Origin: CAKRJP01 sp963658085
Lineage (GTDB): Bacteria > Bacillota > Clostridia > Lachnospirales > Lachnospiraceae
Reading direction: 5' to 3'
Assembly: GCA_963658085.1 (NCBI GenBank)
Contig: CAVKOU010000019.1
Span: forward strand, 1 to 41,595
DNA: 41,595 bases
A program made the translations under genes and the position numbers. Below the pieces are notes generated by a model. That model saw only the letters and a program-made list of their open reading frames with translations, was not told the origin of the DNA and ran no database searches. This document shows positions 32,526 through 41,519 of the stretch, piece after piece. Positions within the stretch are counted from its first letter, which is position 1. Each line of letters begins with the position of its first letter.

Positions 32526-34607
32526 GTGAGATTCGTAATTAAAAACGAAATCCGAGGAAGAGTGCGTATTCATTTGAAACAGAATCGCATGACCTATGAG
32601 CAGGCCGATCTGCTTCAATATTATTTGGAACATTTAAATGGGGTGCGCTTTGTGAAGGTTTATGAGCGTACCTGCGATGCAGTGATTACTTATACAGAGG
32701 GCCGAGATGACATTCTAAAGAATGTAAAGGCCTTTCGTTATGAGGATGTGACTGTACCTACCGGATACTTGGAAAATTCCGGCAGAGCCATGAATGCAGA
32801 ATTTAAGGAGGAGCTTATCAGCAAGGTCCTTTACCATTATGCAAGAAAGGCTTTCCTGCCGGCACCTTTGGCAGCAGCTTATTGCACTGCCATGTCTGTG
32901 AAATATATTTGGAAGGGAATCACTACTCTGGCAAAGGGAAAAATCGAGGTTCCGGTACTGGATGCCACAGCCATTGGGGTTTCTATTGCAAGAGGTGATT
33001 TTGCAACTGCAGGCTCTGTTATGTTCCTTTTAGGCATCGGAGAACTGTTAGAAGAGTGGACCCACAAGAAATCTGTGGGAGATTTGGCTAGAACCATGTC
33101 TTTGAATGTGGGTAAGGTATGGCTAAAGACAGAGGACCAGGAAATTCTTGTGGATATGCACGAGGTTCAGGCGGGAGATACCGTAGTAGTTCACGTAGGA
33201 AATGTAGTTCCTTTTGATGGTACCGTTGTAGATGGAGAGGCTATGTTAAATCAGGCGTCTCTTACCGGAGAGTCTGTACCGGTTCGCAAGGTCTTAGACA
33301 GTACTGTTTATGCCGGTACTGTAGTGGAAGAAGGAGAACTTACTGTATTAGTAAAAGAAGTAGGTGGATCCAGCCGCTACGAGAAGATTGCTACCATGAT
33401 CGAAGAGTCAGAAAAATTAAAGTCTGGCGTTGAGAGCCGGGCAGAGCATTTGGCAGATCGACTGGTGCCTTACAGCTTAGGCGGCACAGCTCTTACCTAC
33501 CTTCTTACTAGAAATGTGACAAAAGCTCTTTCTATTTTAATGGTAGACTTTTCTTGCGCATTGAAGCTTGCGATGCCAATTTCTGTGCTATCTGCCATTA
33601 GAGAAGCAAATACTCACAAAATCACGGTAAAGGGAGGCAAATTCCTAGAGGCTGTATCTGAGGCAGATACCATTGTCTTCGATAAGACAGGAACTCTTAC
33701 CAAGGCAGAACCTACGGTGGCAAAGGTGGTCCCTTTTGTAGGAGAAGATAAGGACGAGCTTCTTAGAATCGCAGCCTGCATGGAAGAGCATTTCCCGCAC
33801 TCTATGGCTAAGGCCGTAGTGGATAAAGCAAAACGCAAGGGCTTAGATCACGAGGAGATGCACTCTAAGGTGGAATATATCGTAGCTCACGGTATTTCCA
33901 CTACTATCGATGGAAGAAAAGCAATTATCGGAAGCTATCATTTCGTATTCGAGGATGAGAAGTGTAAGATCCCAGAGGGAATGGAGCAGAAGTTTGCAGA
34001 ACTTCCGGAGGAATACTCCCATCTGTATCTTGCTATTGAAGGTCAGTTGGCAGCAGTGATTTGTATCGAAGATCCTCTTAGAGAAGAGGCAAAAGAAGTA
34101 ATTAAGAAGCTGAAGGAGGCAGGCATCTCTAAGGTAGTTATGATGACAGGAGACAGCGACCGCACCGCCAAGGCTATTGCGGTCAAGGTTGGTGTGGATG
34201 AGTATTACTCAGAGGTGCTTCCGAAGGATAAGGCAGATTTCGTAAATAAGGAAAAGGCTTTAGGTCGTAAGGTGATTATGATCGGGGATGGAATCAATGA
34301 TTCACCGGCTCTCTCGGCAGCAGATGTAGGAATTGCTATCAGCGAAGGAGCAGAGCTTGCAAGAGAGATTGCAGACATTACCATTGGAGCGGAAGATCTT
34401 TATGAGCTTTTAACCTTGAAAAAGATTAGTGATGGATTGATGAAGAGAATTCATACCAATTATAGAAATATTGTGGGATTTAATGCGGGATTGATTGCCT
34501 TAGGCGTATGCGGTATCCTACAGCCGACTACTTCGGCATTACTTCATAATACATCTACATTATTGATTGGTTTGCAGAGTATGAAGCCACTTCTTGATGA
34601 AGAATAA
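32526..34607 (+). CDS. Heavy-metal P1B-like ATPase without a CPC motif
   Basis: A 693-residue P-type ATPase. An N-terminal HMA-like fold (residues ~1-70) lacks the usual CXXC. The actuator motif is LTGES (~248-252), the phosphorylation site DKTGTLT starts at D386, and the hinge motif is GDGINDSPA (~588). The membrane motif that decides metal choice is FSCALKLAMP (~342-351) rather than CPC, SPC or TPC; the nucleotide domain has FPHSMA in place of the usual HP. It starts with GTG. The unusual transport site means the metal (iron, manganese or another) cannot be assigned. It follows the DUF6110 gene in one operon. Confidence 0.88.
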   Translation: MRFVIKNEIRGRVRIHLKQNRMTYEQADLLQYYLEHLNGVRFVKVYERTCDAVITYTEGRDDILKNVKAFRYEDVTVPTGYLENSGRAMNAEFKEELISKVLYHYARKAFLPAPLAAAYCTAMSVKYIWKGITTLAKGKIEVPVLDATAIGVSIARGDFATAGSVMFLLGIGELLEEWTHKKSVGDLARTMSLNVGKVWLKTEDQEILVDMHEVQAGDTVVVHVGNVVPFDGTVVDGEAMLNQASLTGESVPVRKVLDSTVYAGTVVEEGELTVLVKEVGGSSRYEKIATMIEESEKLKSGVESRAEHLADRLVPYSLGGTALTYLLTRNVTKALSILMVDFSCALKLAMPISVLSAIREANTHKITVKGGKFLEAVSEADTIVFDKTGTLTKAEPTVAKVVPFVGEDKDELLRIAACMEEHFPHSMAKAVVDKAKRKGLDHEEMHSKVEYIVAHGISTTIDGRKAIIGSYHFVFEDEKCKIPEGMEQKFAELPEEYSHLYLAIEGQLAAVICIEDPLREEAKEVIKKLKEAGISKVVMMTGDSDRTAKAIAVKVGVDEYYSEVLPKDKADFVNKEKALGRKVIMIGDGINDSPALSAADVGIAISEGAELAREIADITIGAEDLYELLTLKKISDGLMKRIHTNYRNIVGFNAGLIALGVCGILQPTTSALLHNTSTLLIGLQSMKPLLDEE

Positions 34608-34764
34608 TTATATTGGATTTATAAAAGGGATATTGTAGCAAAATGTTTGGGGAACCCCTCGCACTTTAGTTGCAGTGTCTCTTTTTTATGTTTGTTTACG
34701 GTAGTGCCTAAAGAAATGATGTGTTATAGTGGTGTTACATAAGTTTAGAATAAGGATATAGGAA

Positions 34765-36690
34765 ATGCTTTATAAGATTACGGACGGAACGGTATCTATG
34801 GGTGGGGAGATTATTCTTTCTCACATAGATTTTGAAATCAAGGGAAAAGAAAAGATCGCTATTGTAGGTAAAAACGGGGTTGGAAAAAGCACCCTGTTAC
34901 GATTGATTGCAGGAGAGCTTTCTCTAGACCGGGACGACAAACGGAAGGAACCTGGGATCTGGAAATCCAGATCTGTAACGATCGGGATGCTTACCCAGAC
35001 CCGGGAGAAGGATAAAGATAAAACTGTGGAATCCCTGATCTTAGAAGGATGCATAGAAGAAAATCCTCATTCTAAGGAGCGTTACCTTTATGAGATGGAG
35101 TATGATAGGCTATTTACGGCCTTTGGTTTTTCTAAAAAAGATAAGACAAAGAAGTTAGGGGATTTTTCGGGCGGAGAGCAGACAAAAATTTCTCTGATAC
35201 GACTGTTTTTAATGAAACCTGATATACTGCTTTTAGATGAACCGACCAACCATCTGGATATACCGACTACCCAGTGGCTGGAAAATTATCTTAGAAATTA
35301 TGAACACGGGATAGTATTAGTTTCCCACGATCGCTTCTTTTTGGATCAGGTGGTGGATGTGGTCTATGATCTTGATGAGCAGAAACTAAAGAAATATGTA
35401 GGGAATTATACATCTTATAGAGTGCAGAAACAAAAGGATTTAAAGAATGCCAGAAAGGCCTATGAAAGACAGCAGCAGGAAGTGGAGCGATTAAATGGTC
35501 TTATTGAGCGCTTTAAAAATAAACCGAAGAAAGCGGCCTTTGCAAGATCCAAGAAGAAGATTTTGGAACGCATGGAGCTTATGGAACAACCTATGGGAAG
35601 TGAGACTCATATTTTCACAGGGGATATTACTCCGAAACATATGGGGAGTAAATGGGTTTATGAGGCAGAACATCTGAAATTAGGATATGAGAAGGTGCTT
35701 CTGGAACTTTCTCTTCGGGTGAGAAGGGGACAAAAAATTGGCATTATTGGGGATAACGGAGCCGGAAAATCTACGTTTTTAAAAACTGTAGCAGGGGAAA
35801 TTCCCCCTTTGGGTGGGAAATCCCAATTGGGAAATCATATTCTCATGGGATATTTTGATCAGCAATCTGCCGCATTATCATCAGAAGAAATCGTATATGA
35901 GCATTTTCATGATCTATTTCCTTCTATGACAGAAAAAGAGGCAAGAAGTAATTTGGCGGCTTATTTATTTCCGGGAAGAGAAGCTCAAAAATCCGTAAGC
36001 AGTCTTTCCGGAGGAGAAAAATCCCGGTTGCTGTTGGCAGAGCTTCTTACAAGTAAACCGAATCTCCTTGTACTGGATGAGCCCACCAATCACATGGATA
36101 TACCGGCCAAGGAAACTTTGGAGTCGGCATTTAAGGCCTATAAAGGGACCATGTTGTTTGTATCCCATGATCGGTATTTTGTAAAAGAAGTGGCAGATGC
36201 CATCCTGGTTTTTAAAGATCAAAAGGTTATGTATTATCCCTTTGGATATGATCATTATTTAAAGCACTGCCGTCAGGAAAATGAAGATATATCAGCTTTA
36301 GTACAGGCGGAGGATCAGGCTCTAATCGCAGGAATGAGGGCGGTGCCGGAGAAGGAAAAGCATAGATTAAGAGAAGTCAGCACCGAGGAAGCATACTTGG
36401 ATTGGAGATTCTCACAGGTACGAGGCCCTTTGGAAGAAATCGAAGAACAGGTGGCGTATCTATGGGAAAAATCCAGGGAACTGTTGAAAGAGATCGAGGA
36501 ATCAAAACTTCGAAATTATGAAACCAAATTGCCGCAGGCTTCCAAAGGCCCCACAGATCCGGCAGAAGCGGATTTAAATCAGCAATATGAAGAGGTAATG
36601 GAAAATCTGCATAAGCTTATGGAAAACTGGACAGCGAAGTGTCTGGACTGGTGGGAGGTTTACGCAGAACTTTTCCCGGAAGAAGAATAA
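34765..36690 (+). CDS. ABC-F family ATPase (ribosome-associated)
   Basis: A 641-residue soluble protein with two ABC domains and no membrane segments. Domain 1: GKNGVGKSTL, FSGGEQTKISL, DILLLDEPTNHLD. The linker (~225-280) is the charged helical hairpin that reaches the ribosomal tRNA sites in ABC-F proteins (rich in K/R around NKPKKAAFARSKKK). Domain 2: GDNGAGKSTF, LSGGEKSRLLL, LLVLDEPTNHMD. A ~130-residue C-terminal helical extension resembles Uup/YdiF types. Members act as translation factors or as antibiotic resistance proteins of the ribosome; which applies here cannot be told. A weak hairpin with T run near 34662-34687 separates it from the ATPase gene. Confidence 0.92.
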   Translation: MLYKITDGTVSMGGEIILSHIDFEIKGKEKIAIVGKNGVGKSTLLRLIAGELSLDRDDKRKEPGIWKSRSVTIGMLTQTREKDKDKTVESLILEGCIEENPHSKERYLYEMEYDRLFTAFGFSKKDKTKKLGDFSGGEQTKISLIRLFLMKPDILLLDEPTNHLDIPTTQWLENYLRNYEHGIVLVSHDRFFLDQVVDVVYDLDEQKLKKYVGNYTSYRVQKQKDLKNARKAYERQQQEVERLNGLIERFKNKPKKAAFARSKKKILERMELMEQPMGSETHIFTGDITPKHMGSKWVYEAEHLKLGYEKVLLELSLRVRRGQKIGIIGDNGAGKSTFLKTVAGEIPPLGGKSQLGNHILMGYFDQQSAALSSEEIVYEHFHDLFPSMTEKEARSNLAAYLFPGREAQKSVSSLSGGEKSRLLLAELLTSKPNLLVLDEPTNHMDIPAKETLESAFKAYKGTMLFVSHDRYFVKEVADAILVFKDQKVMYYPFGYDHYLKHCRQENEDISALVQAEDQALIAGMRAVPEKEKHRLREVSTEEAYLDWRFSQVRGPLEEIEEQVAYLWEKSRELLKEIEESKLRNYETKLPQASKGPTDPAEADLNQQYEEVMENLHKLMENWTAKCLDWWEVYAELFPEEE

Positions 36691-36715
36691 GAAAGCTAAA
36701 AAAGTAAGAAAAAAA

Positions 36716-36814
36716 GCAAGAAAAAAGCAAGAAAAAAGCAAGAAAAAAGCAAGAAAAAAGCAAGAAAAAAGCAAGAAAAAAGCAAGAAAAAAGCAAGAAA
36801 AAAGCAAGAAAAAA
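36716..36814. repeat. Nine perfect 11-bp repeats with phased A-tracts
   Basis: GCAAGAAAAAA is repeated nine times without a mismatch, with units at 36716, 36727, 36738 and so on to 36804; a degenerate copy precedes them. Six-A tracts every 11 bases, close to the DNA helical repeat, predict strongly curved DNA. The array sits just after the ABC-F stop and ends in the terminator. Reverse-strand reading frames through it (repeating FLAFFLLFSC) are artefacts. Confidence 0.95.
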
Positions 36815-36847
36815 CTGGGAGCCTAGATACTGGACTCCCAGTTTTTT
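36809..36847. terminator. Bidirectional terminator between convergent genes
   Basis: AAAAAACTGGGAG (36809-36821) pairs perfectly with CTCCCAGTTTTTT (36835-36847). It can end both the rightward ABC-F gene and the leftward amino acid transporter operon. Confidence 0.88.
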
Positions 36848-36848
36848 C

Positions 36849-37634
36849 TTATCCTTTATTGTAGCTGGATAAGAATTGTTTTGTACGTTCTTCTTTTGGA
36901 TTTTCAAAGACTTGTGCAGGAGTTCCCTGTTCCAGGATATATCCATCTTCCATAAAGATTACCTGGCTGGAGACATCTTTTGCAAAGCTCATTTCATGAG
37001 TTACGATAATCATGGTAGTGTTTTGATCCGCCAGTCCTTTCATAACCTTTAAAACCTCGCCGGTAAGCTCCGGATCCAGGGCTGAGGTTGGCTCGTCAAA
37101 GCAAAGGATATCCGGTTTTAAAGCCAAAGCTCTTGCAATGGCTACTCGCTGGCACTGTCCGCCGGAAAGCTGGTGCGGGTAGTTTGCCATTCTGTCTGCT
37201 AAGCCCATCTCTCTTAATAAAGATTCTGCCTGTGCCTCAATTTCCTGGTGGATCTGCTTCTTGTTTGCGTTGTAATCGGGCTGTTCTTTTGCAAGAAGCT
37301 CTTTGGCTAGCATTACATTTTGAAGAGCCGTATACTGAGGAAATAGGTTGAAGTTTTGAAAAACCAAACCAAAGTGCAATCTCTTTTTACGGATTTCTTC
37401 TTCTTTGGTAGTTGCCGGATCGCCGGCATCTAAAAGAGTCTCGCCATTTACACGGATGATTCCTTTCTCCGGTCGCTCTAAGAAATTTAAGCAGCGAAGC
37501 AAGGTGGTCTTTCCGCTTCCGGAGGAACCGATAATGGAAAGCACCTGGCCTTTTTCTAAGGAGAAGCTAATGTCTTTTAGAACTTCCGTACGATCGAATG
37601 ATTTGCAAATGTGTTCTACTTCTAATATGGACAT
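36849..37634 (-). CDS. Polar amino acid ABC transporter, ATP-binding protein
   Basis: A 261-residue ATPase of the GlnQ/HisP/TcyC group: Walker A GSSGSGKTTL (~36-45), Q-loop in LVFQNFNLFP, signature LSGGQCQRVAIARAL (~155), Walker B ILCFDEPTSALDPE. It contains a ~25-residue insertion (about 115-140) before the helical domain, often seen in Clostridia homologues. It is the last gene of a three-gene operon (binding protein, permease, ATPase) that imports an amino acid; the amino acid is not determined. Confidence 0.93.
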   Translation of the reverse strand: MSILEVEHICKSFDRTEVLKDISFSLEKGQVLSIIGSSGSGKTTLLRCLNFLERPEKGIIRVNGETLLDAGDPATTKEEEIRKKRLHFGLVFQNFNLFPQYTALQNVMLAKELLAKEQPDYNANKKQIHQEIEAQAESLLREMGLADRMANYPHQLSGGQCQRVAIARALALKPDILCFDEPTSALDPELTGEVLKVMKGLADQNTTMIIVTHEMSFAKDVSSQVIFMEDGYILEQGTPAQVFENPKEERTKQFLSSYNKG

Positions 37635-37644
37635 GATTCCCCTC

Positions 37645-38331
37645 CTATCTAAAATATTCTAATTTCTTTTCAATCTGTCCTAAAACAATGGTAAGGATAC
37701 CATTGAAGATCAGATAATAGACAGCTGTGAAAAACAGAGGCCAGATGGCTCCGGAAATTCCCTGGGAACCTTTCATGAAGGCCTGTCCTGCCCAAATGAT
37801 CTCCTGAAGGGCGATGATACGAGCCAAGGAAGTATCTTTTACCAGAGTAATGATCTCGTTAGACATAGGAGGAACAATGCGCTTGATCATCTGAAGCAAG
37901 GTAATCTTGAAGAAAATCTGACGCTTTGTCATACCAAGAACCAAACCGGCTTCCTCTTGTCCTACAGGTACTCCTTGAATTCCTCCACGGTAAATCTCGG
38001 AGAAATAGCAGGAGTAGTTAAAGATAAATGCTACAGCTGCTGCTAAAAATCTTCCGGATTCGCCACCGCCCCAGATAGGATTGTGGAGAACAAGTCCCGG
38101 GAAATAGTAAATGATAAGCAGCTGGATCATAAGAGGAGTACCTCGTACGATCCAGACAATCACCTTGGTCAAATAACTCAGAGGTTTAAATTTGGACATA
38201 GACCCAAAGGAGATGATAAGTCCGATGGGAAAGGCACCGATTAAGGTGACAAAAAATAATTTTAAAGTTTGAAGAAATCCAATATTTAAGGATTGAACAA
38301 CTGTTGGAAATTGTTCCATGATTAAACTCAT
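37645..38331 (-). CDS. Polar amino acid ABC transporter, permease
   Basis: A 228-residue inner-membrane subunit of the HisM/GlnP type with about five helices. The ATPase-contact EAA loop is visible as EEAGLVLGMTKRQIFFKITL (~126-145), and the family signature GFLQTLKLFFVTLIGAFPIG occurs at the N-terminus (~18-37). It lies 10 bases upstream of the ATPase gene and 21 bases after the binding-protein gene, in one transcript. Confidence 0.93.
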   Translation of the reverse strand: MSLIMEQFPTVVQSLNIGFLQTLKLFFVTLIGAFPIGLIISFGSMSKFKPLSYLTKVIVWIVRGTPLMIQLLIIYYFPGLVLHNPIWGGGESGRFLAAAVAFIFNYSCYFSEIYRGGIQGVPVGQEEAGLVLGMTKRQIFFKITLLQMIKRIVPPMSNEIITLVKDTSLARIIALQEIIWAGQAFMKGSQGISGAIWPLFFTAVYYLIFNGILTIVLGQIEKKLEYFR

Positions 38332-38352
38332 TTTAAAATCCTGCTTTCTTTA

Positions 38353-39180
38353 TTATTGTTCAATCAGAGCGGCCTGTACACCGTAGGTCTCAGCGATTTC
38401 CTGGATAGAGCCATCTGCATAGCTGTCGGTTAAGAACTTATTTAACTCTTCACAGATATCAGAACCTTTACGGAAACCAACACCATATTCTTCGCTATTT
38501 AAGCTGGCAGTATAAGTGAGATCTGCATAACCTGTTCCTTCTCCTACCATGGCAGCAGCCATAAGAGAGTCAATGACAGCTCCGTCAGAGGTACCGGAAG
38601 CAACTTCCATAAGAGCATCTGCCTGAGATTTCACAGGAGTTACATCGATGCCAAGCTCTGTAAGTGCAGCTTCACCGGCGCTTCCTGATTCTGCAGCGAA
38701 AGAGAGATCCTTGATGGAATCAACATCCTGATAATCCGATGCCTTATCAGATGGAACTACCACTACCTGAGCATTGTTGCAATATGCGTTAGAACATTCC
38801 ATAGAGCTTGTAACCTCGTCGGTAAGGGTCATTCCATTCCATACACAGTCGATGGTCTTTCCGTCTAACTCCATGATCTTGTTGTCCCAATCAATTTCTA
38901 CAAATTCTACATCTACCCCTAATTCTTCAGCAAATGCGGTAGCAAGGTCTGCATCAAAGCCGATCCAGTTTCCGTCCTCATCCTTATAATCCATCGGCTC
39001 AAAATCTGTGATACCAACTACAAGAGTTCCCTTATCCTTTACATATTCAAGGTCACTTTCGCTACCGGAAGCGGATGTGCTGGAATCAGAATTTGAAGAT
39101 GTGGAGCTTGAACTTCCACATGCTGTGGCAGAAACTACCATCATACCTGCAAGCATAAGAACTACTAATCTTTTTTTCAT
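38353..39180 (-). CDS. Polar amino acid ABC transporter, substrate-binding lipoprotein
   Basis: A 275-residue extracytoplasmic binding protein (SBP family 3). The signal peptide (residues 1-~20) ends in a lipobox ATAC with lipidated Cys21, followed by a serine-rich linker (~22-43) and the two-lobed domain (KGTLVVGITDFEPMDYKDED near 49; WNGMTLTDEVTSSM near 114). It captures the amino acid outside the membrane and delivers it to the permease. It is the first and probably most abundant gene of the operon, with an AGGAGG site and a near-consensus promoter. The ligand is unassigned. Confidence 0.93.
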   Translation of the reverse strand: MKKRLVVLMLAGMMVVSATACGSSSSTSSNSDSSTSASGSESDLEYVKDKGTLVVGITDFEPMDYKDEDGNWIGFDADLATAFAEELGVDVEFVEIDWDNKIMELDGKTIDCVWNGMTLTDEVTSSMECSNAYCNNAQVVVVPSDKASDYQDVDSIKDLSFAAESGSAGEAALTELGIDVTPVKSQADALMEVASGTSDGAVIDSLMAAAMVGEGTGYADLTYTASLNSEEYGVGFRKGSDICEELNKFLTDSYADGSIQEIAETYGVQAALIEQ

Positions 39181-39222
39181 AATGTATAATCCTCCTAAAA
39201 TGTCGTTCTACTAGACTTTCTA

Positions 39223-39251
39223 ATAGTAGCAAGTTAGCACACTAAAGTCAA
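39223..39251 (-). promoter_or_regulatory. Promoter of the amino acid transporter operon
   Basis: On the minus strand TTGACT (39251 to 39246) and TACTAT (39228 to 39223) are 17 bases apart, 43 bases from the first gene. Confidence 0.7.
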
Positions 39252-39264
39252 CTAGAAAAGCAAA

Positions 39265-39286
39265 GGGATGCCCGAAAAGGCATCCC
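39265..39286 (-). terminator. Terminator after purC
   Basis: GGGATGCC (39265-39272) pairs with GGCATCCC (39279-39286) around a six-base loop; read on the minus strand it is followed by a T-rich tail TTTGCTTTTC. Confidence 0.78.
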
Positions 39287-39298
39287 CGTAGATATATC

Positions 39299-40174
39299 TT
39301 ATAAAGTTTTTCCTGTAAGCATTTCATAAGCCTGAAGATATTTATCGATGGTCTTTTCAACGATATCCTCTGGCAATGTCCAGTCATTTCCCGGGTGAGA
39401 AGTTAACCAATCTCTGGCAAACTGCTTGTCGAAGGATGGTTGTCCGTGTCCCGGCTCGTAGGTATCAGCAGGCCAGAAGCGGGAACTGTCTGGTGTAAGC
39501 ATTTCATCGCCGATGTAGAAATTTCCTTCCTCATCAAAACCAAACTCGAATTTTGTATCTGCAATAATGATTCCACGGCTTAAAGCGTAGTCTGCACATT
39601 TCTTATAAAGCGCGATGGTGTAGTCACGAAGCTTTGTAGCATATTCCTCACCTTTTCCAGGGAAATATTTCTCTAAGTGATCGATGCTCTGCTCGAAAGA
39701 AATGTTCTCATCGTGATCGCCGATCTCAGCCTTGGTAGAAGGAGTGTAGATTGGCTCTGGCAGCTTGTCGGATTCTTTCAGTCCTTCCGGAAGCTTGATT
39801 CCGCAAACGGTTCCGTCTTCTAAGTAGCTCTTCCAACCACTACCTGTGATGTATCCGCGAACGATACACTCGATTGGAAGCATCTCTAATTTCTTACACA
39901 TCATGCTGTTGCCATCATACTGTGGCTGTTGGAAAAATTCCGGCATATCCTTGACATCCACGGAAATCATGTGGTTAGGAACAATGTCTTCTGTCAGATC
40001 GAACCAGAATTTAGACATCTGAGTCAGGACAGTTCCTTTCTTAGTAACTTGATTATTTAAAATTACATCGTAGCAACTGATACGGTCAGTAGCCACCATA
40101 ATGAGGCTGTCGCCGTTGTCATAGATCTCACGTACCTTACCTTCTTTGATCGGTTTCAATTCATTCATACTCAT
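39299..40174 (-). CDS. purC: Phosphoribosylaminoimidazole-succinocarboxamide (SAICAR) synthase
   Basis: A 291-residue cytosolic enzyme of purine synthesis that joins aspartate to CAIR using ATP. Conserved segments: KEGKVREIYD (~10-19), ATDRISCYDVIL (~29-40), IECIVRGYITGSGWKSYL (~102-119), and DTKFEFGFDEEG with the GDEMLTPDSSRFW motif (~222-236). The length is that of the longer eukaryote-like/bacterial form. GAAAGGA precedes the start. It stands alone between terminators; no purine riboswitch is visible in the ~220 bases upstream (40175-40400), which hold only AT-rich sequence. Confidence 0.96.
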   Translation of the reverse strand: MSMNELKPIKEGKVREIYDNGDSLIMVATDRISCYDVILNNQVTKKGTVLTQMSKFWFDLTEDIVPNHMISVDVKDMPEFFQQPQYDGNSMMCKKLEMLPIECIVRGYITGSGWKSYLEDGTVCGIKLPEGLKESDKLPEPIYTPSTKAEIGDHDENISFEQSIDHLEKYFPGKGEEYATKLRDYTIALYKKCADYALSRGIIIADTKFEFGFDEEGNFYIGDEMLTPDSSRFWPADTYEPGHGQPSFDKQFARDWLTSHPGNDWTLPEDIVEKTIDKYLQAYEMLTGKTL

Positions 40175-40400
40175 AATGATTATCCTTTCTACGAAATAAT
40201 AATAGTATCCAAATATAGCGGTTGTTAATTAAACGCTCCTTATAATAGTATGCAGATTTATAAGAAAAAGCAATAGAAAATCTATAGAAAAATGGAATGT
40301 TGGAATAAAAATACACCTTTCTGCACAAAAGGTTCTGTGCTAAAATTGAAAAATGCGTGAAGAAAAGACGCACTAGGTAAAAGATAAGGGGACATTTACT

Positions 40401-41519
40401 ATGAATAAAAAAGAAATTTTAGAGATCCGCAAACAATTCACACCGCAAAACTGTGCGATTACCAGGATTTGCGGTTGCTATGTGGATCATGAGAAAGAAA
40501 AGAAGACGGAGTTAAAGAAAGCATTTTTGTCGCTGCCGGAAGAGGAAGCTTTTAAATATTTTGATATTTTCAAAAAGACATTATCAGGAACTTTAGGAAA
40601 AAACGTGATCAATATGGAATTTCCTTTGGAACAGGAAGCCCCCGGAGGAACTCAGGAATTCTTGTTAAAGCTTAGAGACAGCAAGCTACAGGACGATATG
40701 CTTTTAGAAGAATTTTACGACAAAGTCATTGAAAATTATGTATATGATGAGAATTATTACATTATATTAATACATGCAGCCTATGACGTTCCGGGAAAAT
40801 CCACGGACGGAATGGAAATGTTTGACTCCTCCGATATTGTTTATGAGCATATCTTATGCAGTATTTGCCCGGTGAATCTGTCCAAGGCGGGATTAACCTA
40901 CAATGCAATGACAAACAATATCGAGGACCGGATTCGTGACTGGTTGGTGGAAGCACCGGCGAAAGGATTCTTATTTCCGGCATTTACGGATCGCAACAGC
41001 GACATTCACGGAGTGTTGTACTATACAAAAAAACCGGAGGAACTTCAGCCGGAATTTATATCCAATGTATTGGGTGCGAGAGTTCCCCTGACTGCCGGAG
41101 ATCAAAAGTCAGGATTCCAGGCGATTATCAGCGATACCTTGGAGGAAGAATGCAGCTTCGAAGTAGTAAAGAATATCCACGATACACTAAATGAAATGAT
41201 TGAGGAGGCCAAGGATTCTCCGGATCCATTGGAATTGTCCAAACCGGATGTAAAGAGACTTTTATCAAGCAGTGGCGTGTCGGAGGAAAAGATGGAGGTC
41301 TTCGAGGAAGAGTTTGAGGCGGTCATGGGAGAGCAGAAAACCGTGCTGGCCACCAATATAGCAGACACTCGCACCTTCCAGGTAAAGACTGCAGATGTAG
41401 TGGTGAAAGTAAATCCGGATCGGTCGGATCTTATCGAAACGAAGGTGATCGATGGGCGGAAGTGTCTGGTGATTCCGATCGATGATCATTTGGAAGTCAA
41501 TGGAATCGAAATACACTAG
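40401..41519 (+). CDS. DUF4317 family protein of unknown function
   Basis: A 372-residue soluble protein matching the DUF4317 family typical of Clostridia: N-terminal LEIRKQFTPQNCAITRICGCYV (opening residues ~6-27, key part QNCAITRICGCYV), a cysteine-containing middle (HILCSICPVNLSKAGL near 151) and an acidic helical region (~275-315) that ends in a small beta-rich C-terminus. No signal peptide, membrane helix or catalytic motif is evident. It is monocistronic with an AAGGGG site and no neighbour that hints at function. The last 76 bases of the window show no further gene. Confidence 0.85.
   Translation: MNKKEILEIRKQFTPQNCAITRICGCYVDHEKEKKTELKKAFLSLPEEEAFKYFDIFKKTLSGTLGKNVINMEFPLEQEAPGGTQEFLLKLRDSKLQDDMLLEEFYDKVIENYVYDENYYIILIHAAYDVPGKSTDGMEMFDSSDIVYEHILCSICPVNLSKAGLTYNAMTNNIEDRIRDWLVEAPAKGFLFPAFTDRNSDIHGVLYYTKKPEELQPEFISNVLGARVPLTAGDQKSGFQAIISDTLEEECSFEVVKNIHDTLNEMIEEAKDSPDPLELSKPDVKRLLSSSGVSEEKMEVFEEEFEAVMGEQKTVLATNIADTRTFQVKTADVVVKVNPDRSDLIETKVIDGRKCLVIPIDDHLEVNGIEIH

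Noticed and set aside
36574..36946. Two minus-strand frames with repeated FLAFFLLFSC
   Set aside because: Produced by the A-tract repeat; they lack ribosome sites and overlap the ABC-F gene and the amino acid transporter ATPase gene.
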